Shown: positions 8,650 to 17,721, counted from the first letter of the stretch. The stretch: 33,100 nt of DNA from Holosporales bacterium (GCA_003542655.1 DPKF01000061.1:14368-47467), one strand, 5' to 3'. Translations and numbers: made by a program. The notes: generated by a model not told the origin, from the letters alone.

Positions 8650-9695
8650 AAGAGACAACAATTCCTTTTTCTAAAAATTAGGTAACCATAATTGCAGGAC
8701 CCTTGAATGATTTCACGTTGAGCATGGCGTGGCGTCGTTAAATCAGAACGGCCAATAGGTACCGCATTACTCGTTGAGGCAACAGGATTGACCATCTGAA
8801 GTTTATACATAGATTTTTGAATAATCGGGCACGGGCTTGCGCCACAGGCATTATCCCCAACGTAGCTATGCATAAGGCCGCGCCTATGTTGCATGGCCAT
8901 AAACTTAATCGCAGCAAGCTCTGTTGCTTGGGCTGATGTCACGTGCGCTGGAACCGTTCCTGTAAAAGGGTAAATACTGCCGTGACAGCCTGCACACCAG
9001 AACATCTCGTCTCTTGGAAAGCGCACCATCGCACTTTGGCAATCAAGCGCACAGGCCGCTTGTGCAATAATGTTGCCAAAAACCATCGCCTCCGGATTTT
9101 GAATTAAAGCCCAAGTATCCCTGTTCCAAAGGGGGTCAAACTCTGTCATATAGCTCACATCAAAAACACCCTTATCCATACACACAAATTCTGTGAGGAG
9201 CTCAAACAAAAAAAGAACAGGATACATATAATAGTGAACCTGCCAGAAAGATGATTTTGTCATGTCATCTGTCTTAACCTTAACCGTACCGCGATCTTTT
9301 AATTTGTTTTGAATAGACGTTCCCCCTTCTGATCCCCCATCCGTTTCGCCTTCTCCTGAATCCTCTCCCCCCAGTTTCATGCCACCAAGATTTACCATGC
9401 AATAAGGTGTTCTTGTTACATCCAGCATCCGTGTTGGCTCAAAAAAAGAAATCCGAATACCCGGTGTTGGTTGGTTCATAGGGGGTTTGGGACAGGTGCA
9501 AAATATAGGACTCTTGCTGCCATCTCCTTGATCAGCACCAACCTCAAACCCACCAACTTTAATCGGGAACATCCCCTCCCAACAAATATCGGTTACAGGA
9601 TTGGGGAAATTCCCGGAACAATTCATGTCATCAGCGTGGCTGATAGTAAATAATGACAGAACAAAAAATAAACAATAGATAACTTGAAAGTTCAT
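8646..9695 (-). CDS. traU: F-type conjugal transfer pilus assembly protein TraU
   Basis: 349 residues (F TraU 330). A signal peptide (residues 1-21, ending SHA) is followed by a Cys-rich start with CSGNFPNPVTDICWEGMFP, a strong TraU motif, and later blocks with CMVNLGGMKLGG, FDPLWNRDTWALIQNPEA and CAGCHGSIYPFTG. TraU is periplasmic, needed for DNA transfer and partly for pilus growth. The ATG at 9695 overlaps the traW stop as ATGA. The stop at 8646-8648 overlaps ATG 8649, the presumed trbC start. The C terminus appears complete, so the toxin-antitoxin insertion just downstream did not truncate it. Confidence 0.94.
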   Translation of the reverse strand: MNFQVIYCLFFVLSLFTISHADDMNCSGNFPNPVTDICWEGMFPIKVGGFEVGADQGDGSKSPIFCTCPKPPMNQPTPGIRISFFEPTRMLDVTRTPYCMVNLGGMKLGGEDSGEGETDGGSEGGTSIQNKLKDRGTVKVKTDDMTKSSFWQVHYYMYPVLFLFELLTEFVCMDKGVFDVSYMTEFDPLWNRDTWALIQNPEAMVFGNIIAQAACALDCQSAMVRFPRDEMFWCAGCHGSIYPFTGTVPAHVTSAQATELAAIKFMAMQHRRGLMHSYVGDNACGASPCPIIQKSMYKLQMVNPVASTSNAVPIGRSDLTTPRHAQREIIQGSCNYGYLIFRKRNCCLL

Positions 9696-10303
9696 GGTTT
9701 AACCTCACGTATTAAAAGCAAATTATGATCAACACTTAATAAAGCGGGCACCTGCTTAATACCGTAATGCGTCGTTAAAAACCCACCCTGATCAAAAAAT
9801 ACTGGCACGTTTAACTGCGTTTCAGCGTCAAGTGGGGAACCAGCAACCAACACAACATCAAACGTTTCAAGGTGCTGCTTAGAAAATTCAATCTGATCCA
9901 CGTCATCTCCGTTTATAAACAAGAAGCCTTTCTCCGGTTTCATGACAAGAAGTGGATTTAATTTATCCCCCTTTCGCGCCAAATAATCACCCTTTGGTGT
10001 TTGAATATCATGTGCAATAATCAGGGTTGGATCATGATGAAAAGACCTTGCTTCAACTGTAGTTGAAATGCCGGCAACAGCTTGTGGTCGCTTAAACCTT
10101 TCTTTAATTTTTTGTTTCCACTGTTCTTTTAACGCCTCTAGTTTTCCAGCCTCTTCTAAAAGCTGTAATTTACGCTTTAAGGCCGCAATCATATTGTCTT
10201 CCTCAACAGAAAATACCGGGCCAAAAGTCCCAAGATCTATAGATTCTGAGCCAAATAGAGGTTCAATAACGCTCATCAGAACCAGCATTAAAAAATTCGC
10301 CAT
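9692..10303 (-). CDS. traW: F-type conjugal transfer protein TraW
   Basis: 203 residues, near F TraW (210). The N-terminal signal sequence is followed by the DLGTFGPVFSVEEDNM block typical of TraW, where the family starts with a LGxxGxxxxIxExD pattern. The C-terminal half has FINGDDVDQIEF, VLVAGSPLD, the FFDQGGFLTTHYGIKQVPAL segment and a terminal beta strand. TraW is a periplasmic pilus-assembly protein that works with TrbC. The ATG at 10303 lies 16 bases inside the end of the S26 peptidase gene, and the stop overlaps traU by ATGA. Confidence 0.92.
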   Translation of the reverse strand: MANFLMLVLMSVIEPLFGSESIDLGTFGPVFSVEEDNMIAALKRKLQLLEEAGKLEALKEQWKQKIKERFKRPQAVAGISTTVEARSFHHDPTLIIAHDIQTPKGDYLARKGDKLNPLLVMKPEKGFLFINGDDVDQIEFSKQHLETFDVVLVAGSPLDAETQLNVPVFFDQGGFLTTHYGIKQVPALLSVDHNLLLIREVKP

Positions 10304-10710
10304 GCTTTGCCTCTTATATTTTTTAAGGGAATAAAACCAAAAGATGCGTAGCGTGAATCGTATGATTTTAGATGATCACCAAGAACGGCAACATGACCTT
10401 TTGGAACGATTTCTGTTTGATTGATATCGTCTTTAGAGGAAACAGCGTAACCAACCATTGGTTGGTACTTTTGCGCTTCCCTATGGCTTACTTTTTTAAG
10501 GATGGGTGTCCTATATTTTGGATGCGTAAAAACCACTGTATCGCCTAGGTTTGGCTGATATTTCTTCTTGTGCTGCATCATAAAAATACGCCCCTTTAAA
10601 GACAATCCTTGGTTGTATAAAATTTCCAAATCAAACACATAAAACACGAGACTTGGCAAAATAAAACATGTTAACGTTAACGCGGCCGCAAGAATTTGAC
10701 TTGGATTCAT
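10288..10710 (-). CDS. TraF/TrhF-type S26 signal peptidase of the transfer system
   Basis: 140 residues with one N-terminal membrane segment (about 7-27). The peptidase S26 pattern is visible: a candidate nucleophile Ser37 in NQGLSLKG, a candidate general-base Lys72 or Lys73 in ILKKV after GDTVVF, and the C-terminal box VPKGHVAVLGDHLKSYDSRY followed by FIPLKNIRGKAW. Such peptidases in R27-like and RP4-like systems process the pilin. Pilin leader removal (TraA, at the far end of the operon) is a plausible job; the F plasmid uses host LepB instead. The ATG at 10710 overlaps the trbI stop as ATGA. Confidence 0.87.
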   Translation of the reverse strand: MNPSQILAAALTLTCFILPSLVFYVFDLEILYNQGLSLKGRIFMMQHKKKYQPNLGDTVVFTHPKYRTPILKKVSHREAQKYQPMVGYAVSSKDDINQTEIVPKGHVAVLGDHLKSYDSRYASFGFIPLKNIRGKAWRIF

Positions 10711-11039
10711 CCCGGACTCCGTTCATTTTTTCTTGCGGCTGCAAGAAAAGATGTAATCATCTCTGTGATATCTTTTCGTACTCCGAATGCGGGAGCCGTT
10801 CCTATGTAGGCTCCCGTTTCCTTTCCAATTTTATCAAGCGTTGTTTGAACGTCCTTTTTTACTTGTTGAAGGGCCACTTCTAAATCATGGGGTGATAAAT
10901 TTTTATCGGCCAAAACTGTTGCTTCTTCCCGTAAAATCTTCTGTAAATCCACATAACAAATTGTAGGCTGCGCTGCCTGACATAAAACATACGTTAGCCC
11001 GCAGGCAACACAGGTAAAAATCATCGACTTGATCAGCAT
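10707..11039 (-). CDS. trbI: F-type TrbI-like protein
   Basis: 110 residues (F TrbI 128). A hydrophobic N terminus (about residues 5-22, signal or anchor) precedes CYVDLQKILREEA, where TrbI proteins have a conserved VDhxxhh strand, then a helical stretch LSPHDLEVALQQVKKD and a C-terminal GAYIGTAPAFGVRKDITEMI that matches the family pattern of a GxxhhxxxAhhxGxxDhT segment. F TrbI is an inner-membrane protein that affects pilus retraction and lies, as here, between traC and traW. Assignment rests on this pattern and gene order. Confidence 0.78.
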   Translation of the reverse strand: MLIKSMIFTCVACGLTYVLCQAAQPTICYVDLQKILREEATVLADKNLSPHDLEVALQQVKKDVQTTLDKIGKETGAYIGTAPAFGVRKDITEMITSFLAAARKNERSPG

Positions 11040-11071
11040 AAATAGGCACCTCTTCCCCAGTTTTCTTCATT

Positions 11072-11086
11072 CCGACATTTTGTCGG
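11072..11086. other. Small perfect hairpin between traC and trbI
   Basis: CCGACA and TGTCGG form a 6-bp stem with a TTT loop in the 64-base gap between trbI and traC, the widest gap in this part of the operon apart from that before traK's end. It has no T-run, so it is not a simple terminator. It could stabilise or mark processing of the tra mRNA. Confidence 0.35.
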
Positions 11087-11103
11087 GTTGCTATGTTGAA
11101 TCA

Positions 11104-13644
11104 TCATGCTGCAATCTCCTCATTTGGGTTTGGAACGGTATAAGGTGACGTGTCTTCGGCATATTCGCTCATGAGGACACGATTTCCTAATGAGTGTTTC
11201 TGCTGGTTTGGGATGGTTTTTATGTCTTTAAGCCCTGCCACCATTTCAATAGCGTCTGCCATGTCGTATCCGGACGTAACCAATTCCTGTACCGCGTTAT
11301 AGACTTTAGGTGTTGTTGAATACAATGTTTCAGAAAATTTATCCAAAACTAGGCGGTTAATCGCATACCCATGCGGGCCGTTAATCATGACTTCTGCGTA
11401 TGCGCCAGCTTTGGTGTGAACAGAGCGTATTGCCTTTTCCATAGAATCGGACATTGCAACACGCTTCTTTTCTTTTAAAATGCTGATACTTTCCGGCTTT
11501 TGCGATAACATACACAGCCAATCAGAGTTTTCAAAAGCAGCTAAGGCACCAGGCGTTGCATAAAAGTCATTCACACTTTGGGTACCAACAACCAAAGATC
11601 CGTTATATTTCCTGAGACGACGTGCCAAGGTTTCAATAAAAACACCCGTCTGATTCCCCCGTAACATATCCCACGCTTCATCAAAGCACATCATAAAAGG
11701 CGTTTTACGGTCCCCTAAAAACATCACATTCGACATATTGACAATCACCATCTGAATAATCACAGACTGTAAATCTTTCCGCTCTTTCAGTTCTTCAAAC
11801 TCAACCACAACAAAGGTATCAGTAAAATTTACCGTTGAAGCGCCCTCAAAGAATTTGCCGTACACACCGTCTTTGGTATAGGGAAATAATCTGGTCCCTA
11901 AATCATTGGCACGGCTATCTTCATGACTCAGCAGAAAGGAGGCAATCTTTGTAAAAGTCGTCTTATCCTGCTCTTCAAAAAACACAGCCCGCATCGCCTG
12001 ATCTAAATAGGACACTTCTAAATCGGATAAACTTTCATAAGGCGCCACCATACTCATAAGGACAGGCTTTAAGGTTGCAAGTCTATCTTCTGCGTCATGG
12101 GCGTTTAATCCCTTAAGCTGTGTAAAGGGATTGACACAAATCGGATTCTTCGGTGTAAATTCAACAAACTGGCCGCCAAGCAGGAGGCACGTCTTTTGAA
12201 AAGACCGGCCAACATCAAGAACAAAGACTTTCCCGTTTTGGCGAAGCGTTGAGGTCATGAGCTCCTGCATAAAAACAGATTTACCGGCACCGGATCTGCC
12301 CACAACAGAAACATTATAGTTCCCCGCATTGTTATCAAAGGGTGACCACGTTAAAACCTGACCGCGCCTTCCCTGAAATAACATGCCCGGTGTTTCAGTC
12401 CCGTACCATTCCCCTTGCAGCGGCAAGAGATTTGCCGATTCTGATGAGATGGTTGTCTTTAATTTTTTGCTGCCCCTTAGTTCCTTTAATAAATCATCCC
12501 CAAAGCTCATGGGGCTTATGGTCATGAACGACTGCAAATGAAGATAATCATCCCGCTTAATCTCAAAGCCTTTTCCCCGGTAAAGGTTGATCAGCTTTGA
12601 TGCATGCGCACTCATATGTTCTGGATGGCCGATCAGGCCAATTGTCATGTTGGTTTTAACAAAGCGGTGACCCTCTGCCAGTTGCCTTGCCACAAACTGA
12701 TATTCAAAAAGCTCTTCACGCATTTTAGGCAGATACTTCGATATCGGTGAATTCACCTGCCGTTCTAAGTGTGACGCTTTGGCTGTTGTGTTTAAGGTCA
12801 ACTCATTTTGTTTGGGGATATGAACGCCGTAACTGATAAAAAATGGGGTGTTAATTTGTTGCAGATCACTAAAGGCATCCCCAATTAAACTGCCCATCTG
12901 ACTTTGATTCCAGTTCGTTGGGTATTTTGTGATAGAATACCCCTGAAACAGGGCTTTCCCATCATCAATGAAAAGGCCTTCCTTTTGTACCTGAATTTTT
13001 CTGTTCGCCGTTGGCATCGATTCCCTTAAGGGTGCAAGTGCGTCATAGACAATGCGCTCTGAACAAAAATCTGTATCCTTTAAGCGGGAGAGGAGAATTT
13101 TATCATAAAAATCAATCAAACCTTCTGGGCGAAGTGGTGCCATAGACAGCCCCACTTGCTGAAGCGTTGTTTCCACTTGTTCCCTTAAATCAAGGGCTCG
13201 TTCCTTTTGATGATTAAAATCTTGGTTTTGGGCAATGGGAAGCGTTACCGATAAAATAAGGCGAAACTGACGCGCTGGTTTTTGATGTTTATTGTGGCTC
13301 GTATAATCGGCCATTTTTTTAAAATGATTAACACGGTACTGTGTTACTTTTTCCATAATTTTAGGATCTTTAAGGGTTGTTGATCCGGTTTTTTCTAGAA
13401 ATCGGTTTAATATATCCCCAATAAAAGGGTCAGCAAATAAAATATAGTGAATGTTTGCCCCCTCCGGCAGCAAATACTGAAACATACCCGTCATTTGTCT
13501 ATGAGCGTTTTCATCAAATCCCATAATGGGGAGGCCCTCAAACCCAAAACCAATTGTCCCCCGGTTATAAAATAGGTGATCTTGATAGGCTTCATAAGGC
13601 AAATACGCTGACAAAGAATGTGTGTCTAAAAAGCTCGGTTTCAT
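11104..13644 (-). CDS. traC: Type IV secretion system ATPase TraC (VirB4-like)
   Basis: 846 residues from ATG 13644, which overlaps the traV stop as ATGA; an in-frame ATG at 13659 is less likely. Walker A is GRSGAGKS at about residues 449-456, Walker B is MMCFDEAW at about 663-670, followed by the Arg-rich RRLRKYNG segment and the GTQSVND motif of TraC/VirB4 ATPases. The N-terminal ~400 residues match the TraC_F_IV domain pattern. TraC is the cytoplasmic, membrane-associated ATPase that powers pilus assembly. Length agrees with F TraC (876). No motif is missing. Confidence 0.95.
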   Translation of the reverse strand: MKPSFLDTHSLSAYLPYEAYQDHLFYNRGTIGFGFEGLPIMGFDENAHRQMTGMFQYLLPEGANIHYILFADPFIGDILNRFLEKTGSTTLKDPKIMEKVTQYRVNHFKKMADYTSHNKHQKPARQFRLILSVTLPIAQNQDFNHQKERALDLREQVETTLQQVGLSMAPLRPEGLIDFYDKILLSRLKDTDFCSERIVYDALAPLRESMPTANRKIQVQKEGLFIDDGKALFQGYSITKYPTNWNQSQMGSLIGDAFSDLQQINTPFFISYGVHIPKQNELTLNTTAKASHLERQVNSPISKYLPKMREELFEYQFVARQLAEGHRFVKTNMTIGLIGHPEHMSAHASKLINLYRGKGFEIKRDDYLHLQSFMTISPMSFGDDLLKELRGSKKLKTTISSESANLLPLQGEWYGTETPGMLFQGRRGQVLTWSPFDNNAGNYNVSVVGRSGAGKSVFMQELMTSTLRQNGKVFVLDVGRSFQKTCLLLGGQFVEFTPKNPICVNPFTQLKGLNAHDAEDRLATLKPVLMSMVAPYESLSDLEVSYLDQAMRAVFFEEQDKTTFTKIASFLLSHEDSRANDLGTRLFPYTKDGVYGKFFEGASTVNFTDTFVVVEFEELKERKDLQSVIIQMVIVNMSNVMFLGDRKTPFMMCFDEAWDMLRGNQTGVFIETLARRLRKYNGSLVVGTQSVNDFYATPGALAAFENSDWLCMLSQKPESISILKEKKRVAMSDSMEKAIRSVHTKAGAYAEVMINGPHGYAINRLVLDKFSETLYSTTPKVYNAVQELVTSGYDMADAIEMVAGLKDIKTIPNQQKHSLGNRVLMSEYAEDTSPYTVPNPNEEIAA

Positions 13645-14132
13645 GAAGACGCTCCACAATTTTGTTCAGCAACAACCGAAGCATCAGCAGATGTGATCAC
13701 CCACTGACCCTGTTTCATGCGTGAACGAACATAATAGCCTTCAACCATATTGCCGGTTGGGTCTTGATAAGGTGCAATCCACACCCGCAGATACTCTTCA
13801 GGCAGGCGGTCTATTGATTCAGATTTACCAGAACAATAAAGTGCGTCCCTTTGTGCATCGCTTATGGCGTCTTTATATAAAGGATCAAGATGCCTAACAT
13901 CTTTTTCCAGCGTGTTTTCCGTCTCCTTTTCTTTTTGATCGGACACGTGCCCTAAAGCGTAGGTATCTGACATCGACTTCCAGCCAGAACCTGTCCCCGG
14001 TTCTGTTGAAAAACTTTCCTCATAAGACGTACAACTACTGAGAAAACAGGAAGAGGTCAGAACAGCTATTAAGAACAGTATATTCTTTTCTTGAGGTGAT
14101 TTAGCTTGAGGTGATTTAGAATGTTGATACAT
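13641..14132 (-). CDS. traV: TraV-like outer-membrane lipoprotein of the transfer core
   Basis: 163 residues (F TraV 171). After a charged start, a hydrophobic segment (about residues 18-33) ends in a lipobox LSSC with Cys34 as the lipidation site. The mature start has a Gly/Ser-rich GTGSGWKSM stretch. The C-terminal part with YLRVWIAPYQDPTGNMVEG and SRMKQGQWV matches the TraV/VirB7-like family. It would anchor the TraK-TraB core complex in the outer membrane. The N terminus contains a tandem 15-base duplication (14090-14119) giving repeated KSPQ. Position between traB and traC is canonical. Confidence 0.85.
   Translation of the reverse strand: MYQHSKSPQAKSPQEKNILFLIAVLTSSCFLSSCTSYEESFSTEPGTGSGWKSMSDTYALGHVSDQKEKETENTLEKDVRHLDPLYKDAISDAQRDALYCSGKSESIDRLPEEYLRVWIAPYQDPTGNMVEGYYVRSRMKQGQWVITSADASVVAEQNCGASS
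14090..14119 (-). repeat. Perfect tandem duplication of 15 bases in the traV leader
   Basis: CTTGAGGTGATTTAG occurs twice head to tail (14090-14104 and 14105-14119) and adds five residues before the lipoprotein signal core. A recent slippage event is likely. Confidence 0.85.
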
Positions 14133-14156
14133 GATCGTGTTTCCTTTTCTAATGCT

Positions 14157-15512
14157 TTATCTAAATTCGCGTGCGACTTGAGAACGGCGAAGTCTGTCGC
14201 CCTGCCCCTTTAAGGAATGCCTATATAAAGTTTGATTCATATCAAAACCGGCTTTAAAGACAACATCAACGCTCCGTCCTGGTTCAATTTCAATGACGGG
14301 TTGTAATTGTTCAGCGCGCTTTATATAAAAATCAGCCATTTTTTCCATAGCATTCCCCACACCTTTTCCAGCGCCTCCTTTTAAAATGTCAGCTGCTTTT
14401 AAGGCTTCTTGAGTGGTGATTCCCATAGGTGAAATCTGACTGGTACCTTTATTTGCGTCGGATAAAAAGCCGCCAACACCACTTAAAAAACCGCCAACAA
14501 AAGCGTTACGCATAGCAGGGCCTGATTTATCAACAATAATGCCGCGCATCCCATTTGCCCCATCTTCGCCGCTGACATAGCCGTCTACCTTAAGTTCCAT
14601 GATCTCGCCTGTTTTCCGTTCAATACACGAAAGCGTTTCTAACCGCATAAAAACACGCTCTGAGGCAAGATCGCCGTAAGCAGAACCGATGAGGAAACAG
14701 CGTTTTACATCTGTTTTAAAGCCCCGTGGCATGTTTCCAAAATGCGTCATTTCCATATGAAGGGGCTGCGGACTAGCGGACGCCCCAACAGCAGTTGAGG
14801 CCACAACACCCGATGTTAACCGTGCTTTTACAAAGGTTCCAGCGGGTACATAATGATCCACTGATTTCTTAGGTTTTTGATGATCAAGGTCTTCTAACTT
14901 AAAAGAAACCGTCATGGTTTTTTTATTTTCCTGTTGTTGAGTTGCCCTCTGGTTCACGATCAACGCATCATCTGAATATCCAGGTTCCAAACCATCCCTT
15001 TCTTGAAACGTGTTCACTCCTTTACTCAAATGAGTGGCATTTAATGTTTGAAGATGATTGCTAGATACGGGTTGAACGCCTGAATCCTTCATTTCTAAAG
15101 CATTTTGATGACTTTGAAAATTCCCTTGTTGCATCCCCCCGTTCATAGTTGTCCCCAACTGATTTTTAGCCATAGCCTCAACCAAAGTTTCTAACTGTTC
15201 GTTTTTCTTCTTGATTAAATCCATTTCAGATTCTAAACGTTCCACCCATACTTTTTTCTGATCAACACTGGAACGTGCCGTTTCAATCGTCCGTTTTGTA
15301 ACAGGCTCTTCCCTTAAAGAAGAGGGTGTACTTCCTAAAGAAGAGCGCATCGTCATCACAGCAAGCATCCCGATAATTAAAATAGAAAGCCCACCAAAGA
15401 AGAAAATATTTTGACGCTTTTTAACCATCTCGCTGTCTTCATCCGCTAACCAGTTTTTAAATTGCGCTTTGTAGTGAGAGACGGCACTTGCTCCTTGTTT
15501 TTTCTTATCCAT
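14157..15512 (-). CDS. traB: Type IV secretion core protein TraB (VirB10-like)
   Basis: 451 residues from ATG 15512, chosen because GGTGG lies six bases upstream; ATG 15527 would add five residues. One membrane segment (about residues 35-54) follows a cytoplasmic N terminus; then a coiled coil (about 80-115), a Gln/Asn-rich linker, and the C-terminal VirB10-like beta-barrel domain with YVPAGTFVKARLTSGV, MPRGFKTDVKRCFLIGSAYG, LSCIERKTGE and the terminal IEIEPGRSVDVVF. TraB spans the envelope and links the inner membrane to the TraK-TraV ring. It overlaps traK by 8 bases. Length is close to F TraB (475). Confidence 0.94.
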   Translation of the reverse strand: MDKKKQGASAVSHYKAQFKNWLADEDSEMVKKRQNIFFFGGLSILIIGMLAVMTMRSSLGSTPSSLREEPVTKRTIETARSSVDQKKVWVERLESEMDLIKKKNEQLETLVEAMAKNQLGTTMNGGMQQGNFQSHQNALEMKDSGVQPVSSNHLQTLNATHLSKGVNTFQERDGLEPGYSDDALIVNQRATQQQENKKTMTVSFKLEDLDHQKPKKSVDHYVPAGTFVKARLTSGVVASTAVGASASPQPLHMEMTHFGNMPRGFKTDVKRCFLIGSAYGDLASERVFMRLETLSCIERKTGEIMELKVDGYVSGEDGANGMRGIIVDKSGPAMRNAFVGGFLSGVGGFLSDANKGTSQISPMGITTQEALKAADILKGGAGKGVGNAMEKMADFYIKRAEQLQPVIEIEPGRSVDVVFKAGFDMNQTLYRHSLKGQGDRLRRSQVAREFR

Positions 15513-16287
15513 TTTTAACCACCACATAAAGGTATGTTTTTTGCTTTGGTAACAAAACGGTATCTTTTAACGCCAAAGCAACAAGGGGAAATTTGCCGCT
15601 GCAAGCAGAAAAATACGATTCAGATATGGGCATTGGCTGGGGACCTGTATTTTGAAGGGTAAACTGATGGGCCATAAATCCAGCATCTGTTCCAGATTTT
15701 TGATACGTAAATTTTATGTTTTTGAGTATTGGCCTGTTAATCTGATGAGCCGCCTCTTCCAAAACAACACCACCCCCGTTATAGAGACGTTTAATCAGGT
15801 GAAGGGGTGTTTGATGATGGGGCATACTTTTCGTTTGTTCGTCATCATTTTGTAAAGATAAACGCTGGCTCTGGTACAAGGGGTTATGGGGTTCTTCTTG
15901 AAAACGGGCTGCCCCACTTTGCTGAATAGGATTTGATTCATCTACCTTTAACAGAATTTGTGCAGAGGATTTATCGGATGGTATCAGTTCAAGTTCTTGA
16001 AACAACCCGTTTTCTGTATTCATCACAAGATTTTGTTTTTCTTTTAAACCTTTAATAAAAAGGATGCCTTTGCCTTCATCTTTTTCATACTCAACATCTT
16101 GGTGAAAACCCATCACATCAAGAATGCGGTCCCCTTGAAGGGAAATGCGTGTAATCCCTTCTTTAGAGGCAGTTGCCTTTAAGACTTTGTCATCATTCAT
16201 GATAAGCACTTGTTTTTGTGCGTAAAGTGATGTGAATAATACGGTGAAAATCACACCTGTTTTTAAATACAGTGATGGTGTTGTCAT
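15505..16287 (-). CDS. traK: Type IV secretion core protein TraK (secretin-like, VirB9-like)
   Basis: 260 residues from ATG 16287, chosen because AAGGAGA precedes it and it opens directly into a signal peptide (TPSLYLKTGVIFTVLFTSLYA). Upstream in-frame ATGs lack these features. The beta-rich mature part and C-terminal domain with YFSACSGKFPLVALALKD and TYLYVVVKNG fit the TraK C-terminal fold. F TraK (242 residues) forms the outer-membrane ring with TraV and TraB. A 128-base gap separates it from traE, the largest within the operon. Confidence 0.86.
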   Translation of the reverse strand: MTTPSLYLKTGVIFTVLFTSLYAQKQVLIMNDDKVLKATASKEGITRISLQGDRILDVMGFHQDVEYEKDEGKGILFIKGLKEKQNLVMNTENGLFQELELIPSDKSSAQILLKVDESNPIQQSGAARFQEEPHNPLYQSQRLSLQNDDEQTKSMPHHQTPLHLIKRLYNGGGVVLEEAAHQINRPILKNIKFTYQKSGTDAGFMAHQFTLQNTGPQPMPISESYFSACSGKFPLVALALKDTVLLPKQKTYLYVVVKNG

Positions 16288-16415
16288 GAATCGTCTCCTT
16301 TTTAAAAGGTCAAATAATGAATGATTTTTTAAATAAAGTAGTGGTTTTTTATGGGTTAAAGCTATTATTTTACAGGCCATCACCAAGGGGCATAAAACCC
16401 TCCCCTTTTTATGGC

Positions 16416-17018
16416 TTAAGACGAATCTTTTGTAAATGCAGCCTCATTTTCTCCAGGTGGCGCCAAAGGTTCAAAACCAATCAGACTAAGCTGAGGCGCA
16501 TATTTAGATGTTTCAAAATCAAGTTTGTATTGTTTATCATCGGATTCAATCAGTTTAGACCCAACAAATGTTGACAGTGTCCCTGAAACGAATGCCGTCC
16601 CTTTAGCGCCTTGCTGGGTAACCTCAACTTTCTTCGGTTTAAATAAAGTGGAAATCGTATTGTCTTTTAAGTGCTTTAAGTCGGCTTCAAACTGTTTTTT
16701 AACTATTGCTGAGGTTTTTGGATGAACATAGCGCAGCACTGAGCTGTGATGAAAAGAAGCGGTCTCTGGCGTCATATTTAAAAGTTCAGAACTTAAGTAC
16801 AGCGCCCATTCTTCTATATAGCTTTTTGAGGAAGACCCGCCCATCACCCAAACATCTTGCGACAGCGTTGGCGGCACCAGGATAACTTTATCGTCCCGCG
16901 ACATTAAGTGGACCATTTGCATGACATTCAGCAAAAAGGATCCTGCTAAAATTTTACCAAGAAAATTACGGTTGGAGAGAACTTTTAAATACCTATTTAT
17001 CGTAAAATCAAGCTCCAT
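16416..17018 (-). CDS. traE: Type IV secretion protein TraE (VirB5/VirB8-like position)
   Basis: 200 residues (F TraE 188). A short cytoplasmic N terminus with NRYLKVLSNRN is followed by a membrane segment (about residues 20-40), then VILVPPTLSQDVWVMGG, a TraE signature, and a periplasmic domain ending with the FETSKYAPQLSLIGFE beta segment. It is an inner-membrane protein required for pilus assembly. It starts 10 bases after traL. Confidence 0.93.
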   Translation of the reverse strand: MELDFTINRYLKVLSNRNFLGKILAGSFLLNVMQMVHLMSRDDKVILVPPTLSQDVWVMGGSSSKSYIEEWALYLSSELLNMTPETASFHHSSVLRYVHPKTSAIVKKQFEADLKHLKDNTISTLFKPKKVEVTQQGAKGTAFVSGTLSTFVGSKLIESDDKQYKLDFETSKYAPQLSLIGFEPLAPPGENEAAFTKDSS

Positions 17019-17028
17019 ATCCAGCTCC

Positions 17029-17319
17029 TCAATTAATAAATTCGCGTATATAAGACGGTGGCGTTACCAAAAACTGCTCTTTTGATGTTGGTAGGTACCA
17101 ATACATCACACCATGTAAATAGCCTTCACCAAAGGATCGTTTAAAAAACCGCATCCCAACGATGGTCATCGCACTCAAAACAAGCCCCCACAACACTGCC
17201 CCAAAAACCATCAACATCAAAGCTGGAAGACACACCATAGAAACCTCAGATATAGGCCACAGTAAAATGCGTGGCGGCATATCCAAATAGTTTAAAATAC
17301 TAGTATCAGATGGTTTCAT
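17029..17319 (-). CDS. traL: Type IV secretion protein TraL
   Basis: 96 residues (F TraL 91). The NYLDMPPRILLWPISE segment near residues 10-25 is the conserved TraL start, followed by two close membrane helices (about 27-55) and the GEGYLHGVMYWYLPTS C-terminal motif. A small inner-membrane protein needed for pilus assembly. It lies between traA and traE as in F. Confidence 0.94.
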   Translation of the reverse strand: MKPSDTSILNYLDMPPRILLWPISEVSMVCLPALMLMVFGAVLWGLVLSAMTIVGMRFFKRSFGEGYLHGVMYWYLPTSKEQFLVTPPSYIREFIN

Positions 17320-17355
17320 AAAATTATCCTTTGTCTATCCCGGACTCGAAAATCT

Positions 17356-17721
17356 TTATGGTAGCAAAACAGAAAGTGCATTGGCGCCAAAAACACCGTT
17401 TATACCAATACCGCCCAAAATAGCAGAGATGGCTGCAGGCGCTGCTGCCCGGTAATCGCCAAGAATAACTTTTCTAATGTTAATGGCACTATACAAAATA
17501 CCACCAACAGAAAAAGCCCCCGCTAAATAAGGACTAACTTGATTCCATAGGGTATCAATTGTATGAATACCTATTGCTTGTGCTCCTGCTGTTCCATCTG
17601 TTAATGCCTCAGTACTTTCCGGCATCAACAAATATAAAGCTGTTATAAGTGCTGCTTTTTTTAAAATTTGATTATGTGTGTTATGAAAGTGAAAACATGT
17701 TTTGTTTATTATATAAGGCAT
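17356..17721 (-). CDS. traA: TraA-like conjugative pilin precursor
   Basis: 121 residues. A long basic leader ends near TEA at residue 39, giving a mature pilin of about 82 residues (F pilin 70). The mature part has two hydrophobic helices (about 62-82 and 91-119) split by a short basic loop with RKVILGDYR, the expected pilin topology. It is the first gene of the operon, and an AGAGGG ribosome site lies upstream of ATG 17721. Leader removal by the S26 peptidase encoded downstream is plausible. Sequence identity to F TraA is not obvious; the call rests on topology, size and position. Confidence 0.8.
   Translation of the reverse strand: MPYIINKTCFHFHNTHNQILKKAALITALYLLMPESTEALTDGTAGAQAIGIHTIDTLWNQVSPYLAGAFSVGGILYSAINIRKVILGDYRAAAPAAISAILGGIGINGVFGANALSVLLP

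Noticed and set aside
10288..10710. Host LepB-type signal peptidase
   Set aside because: It is only 140 residues, embedded with ATGA overlap in the tra operon, and has the short TraF/TrhF layout.
16375..16415. Terminator between traE and traK
   Set aside because: The GGGG...CCCC pairing is short with a large loop, and its T-run is on the plus strand where no gene is read.
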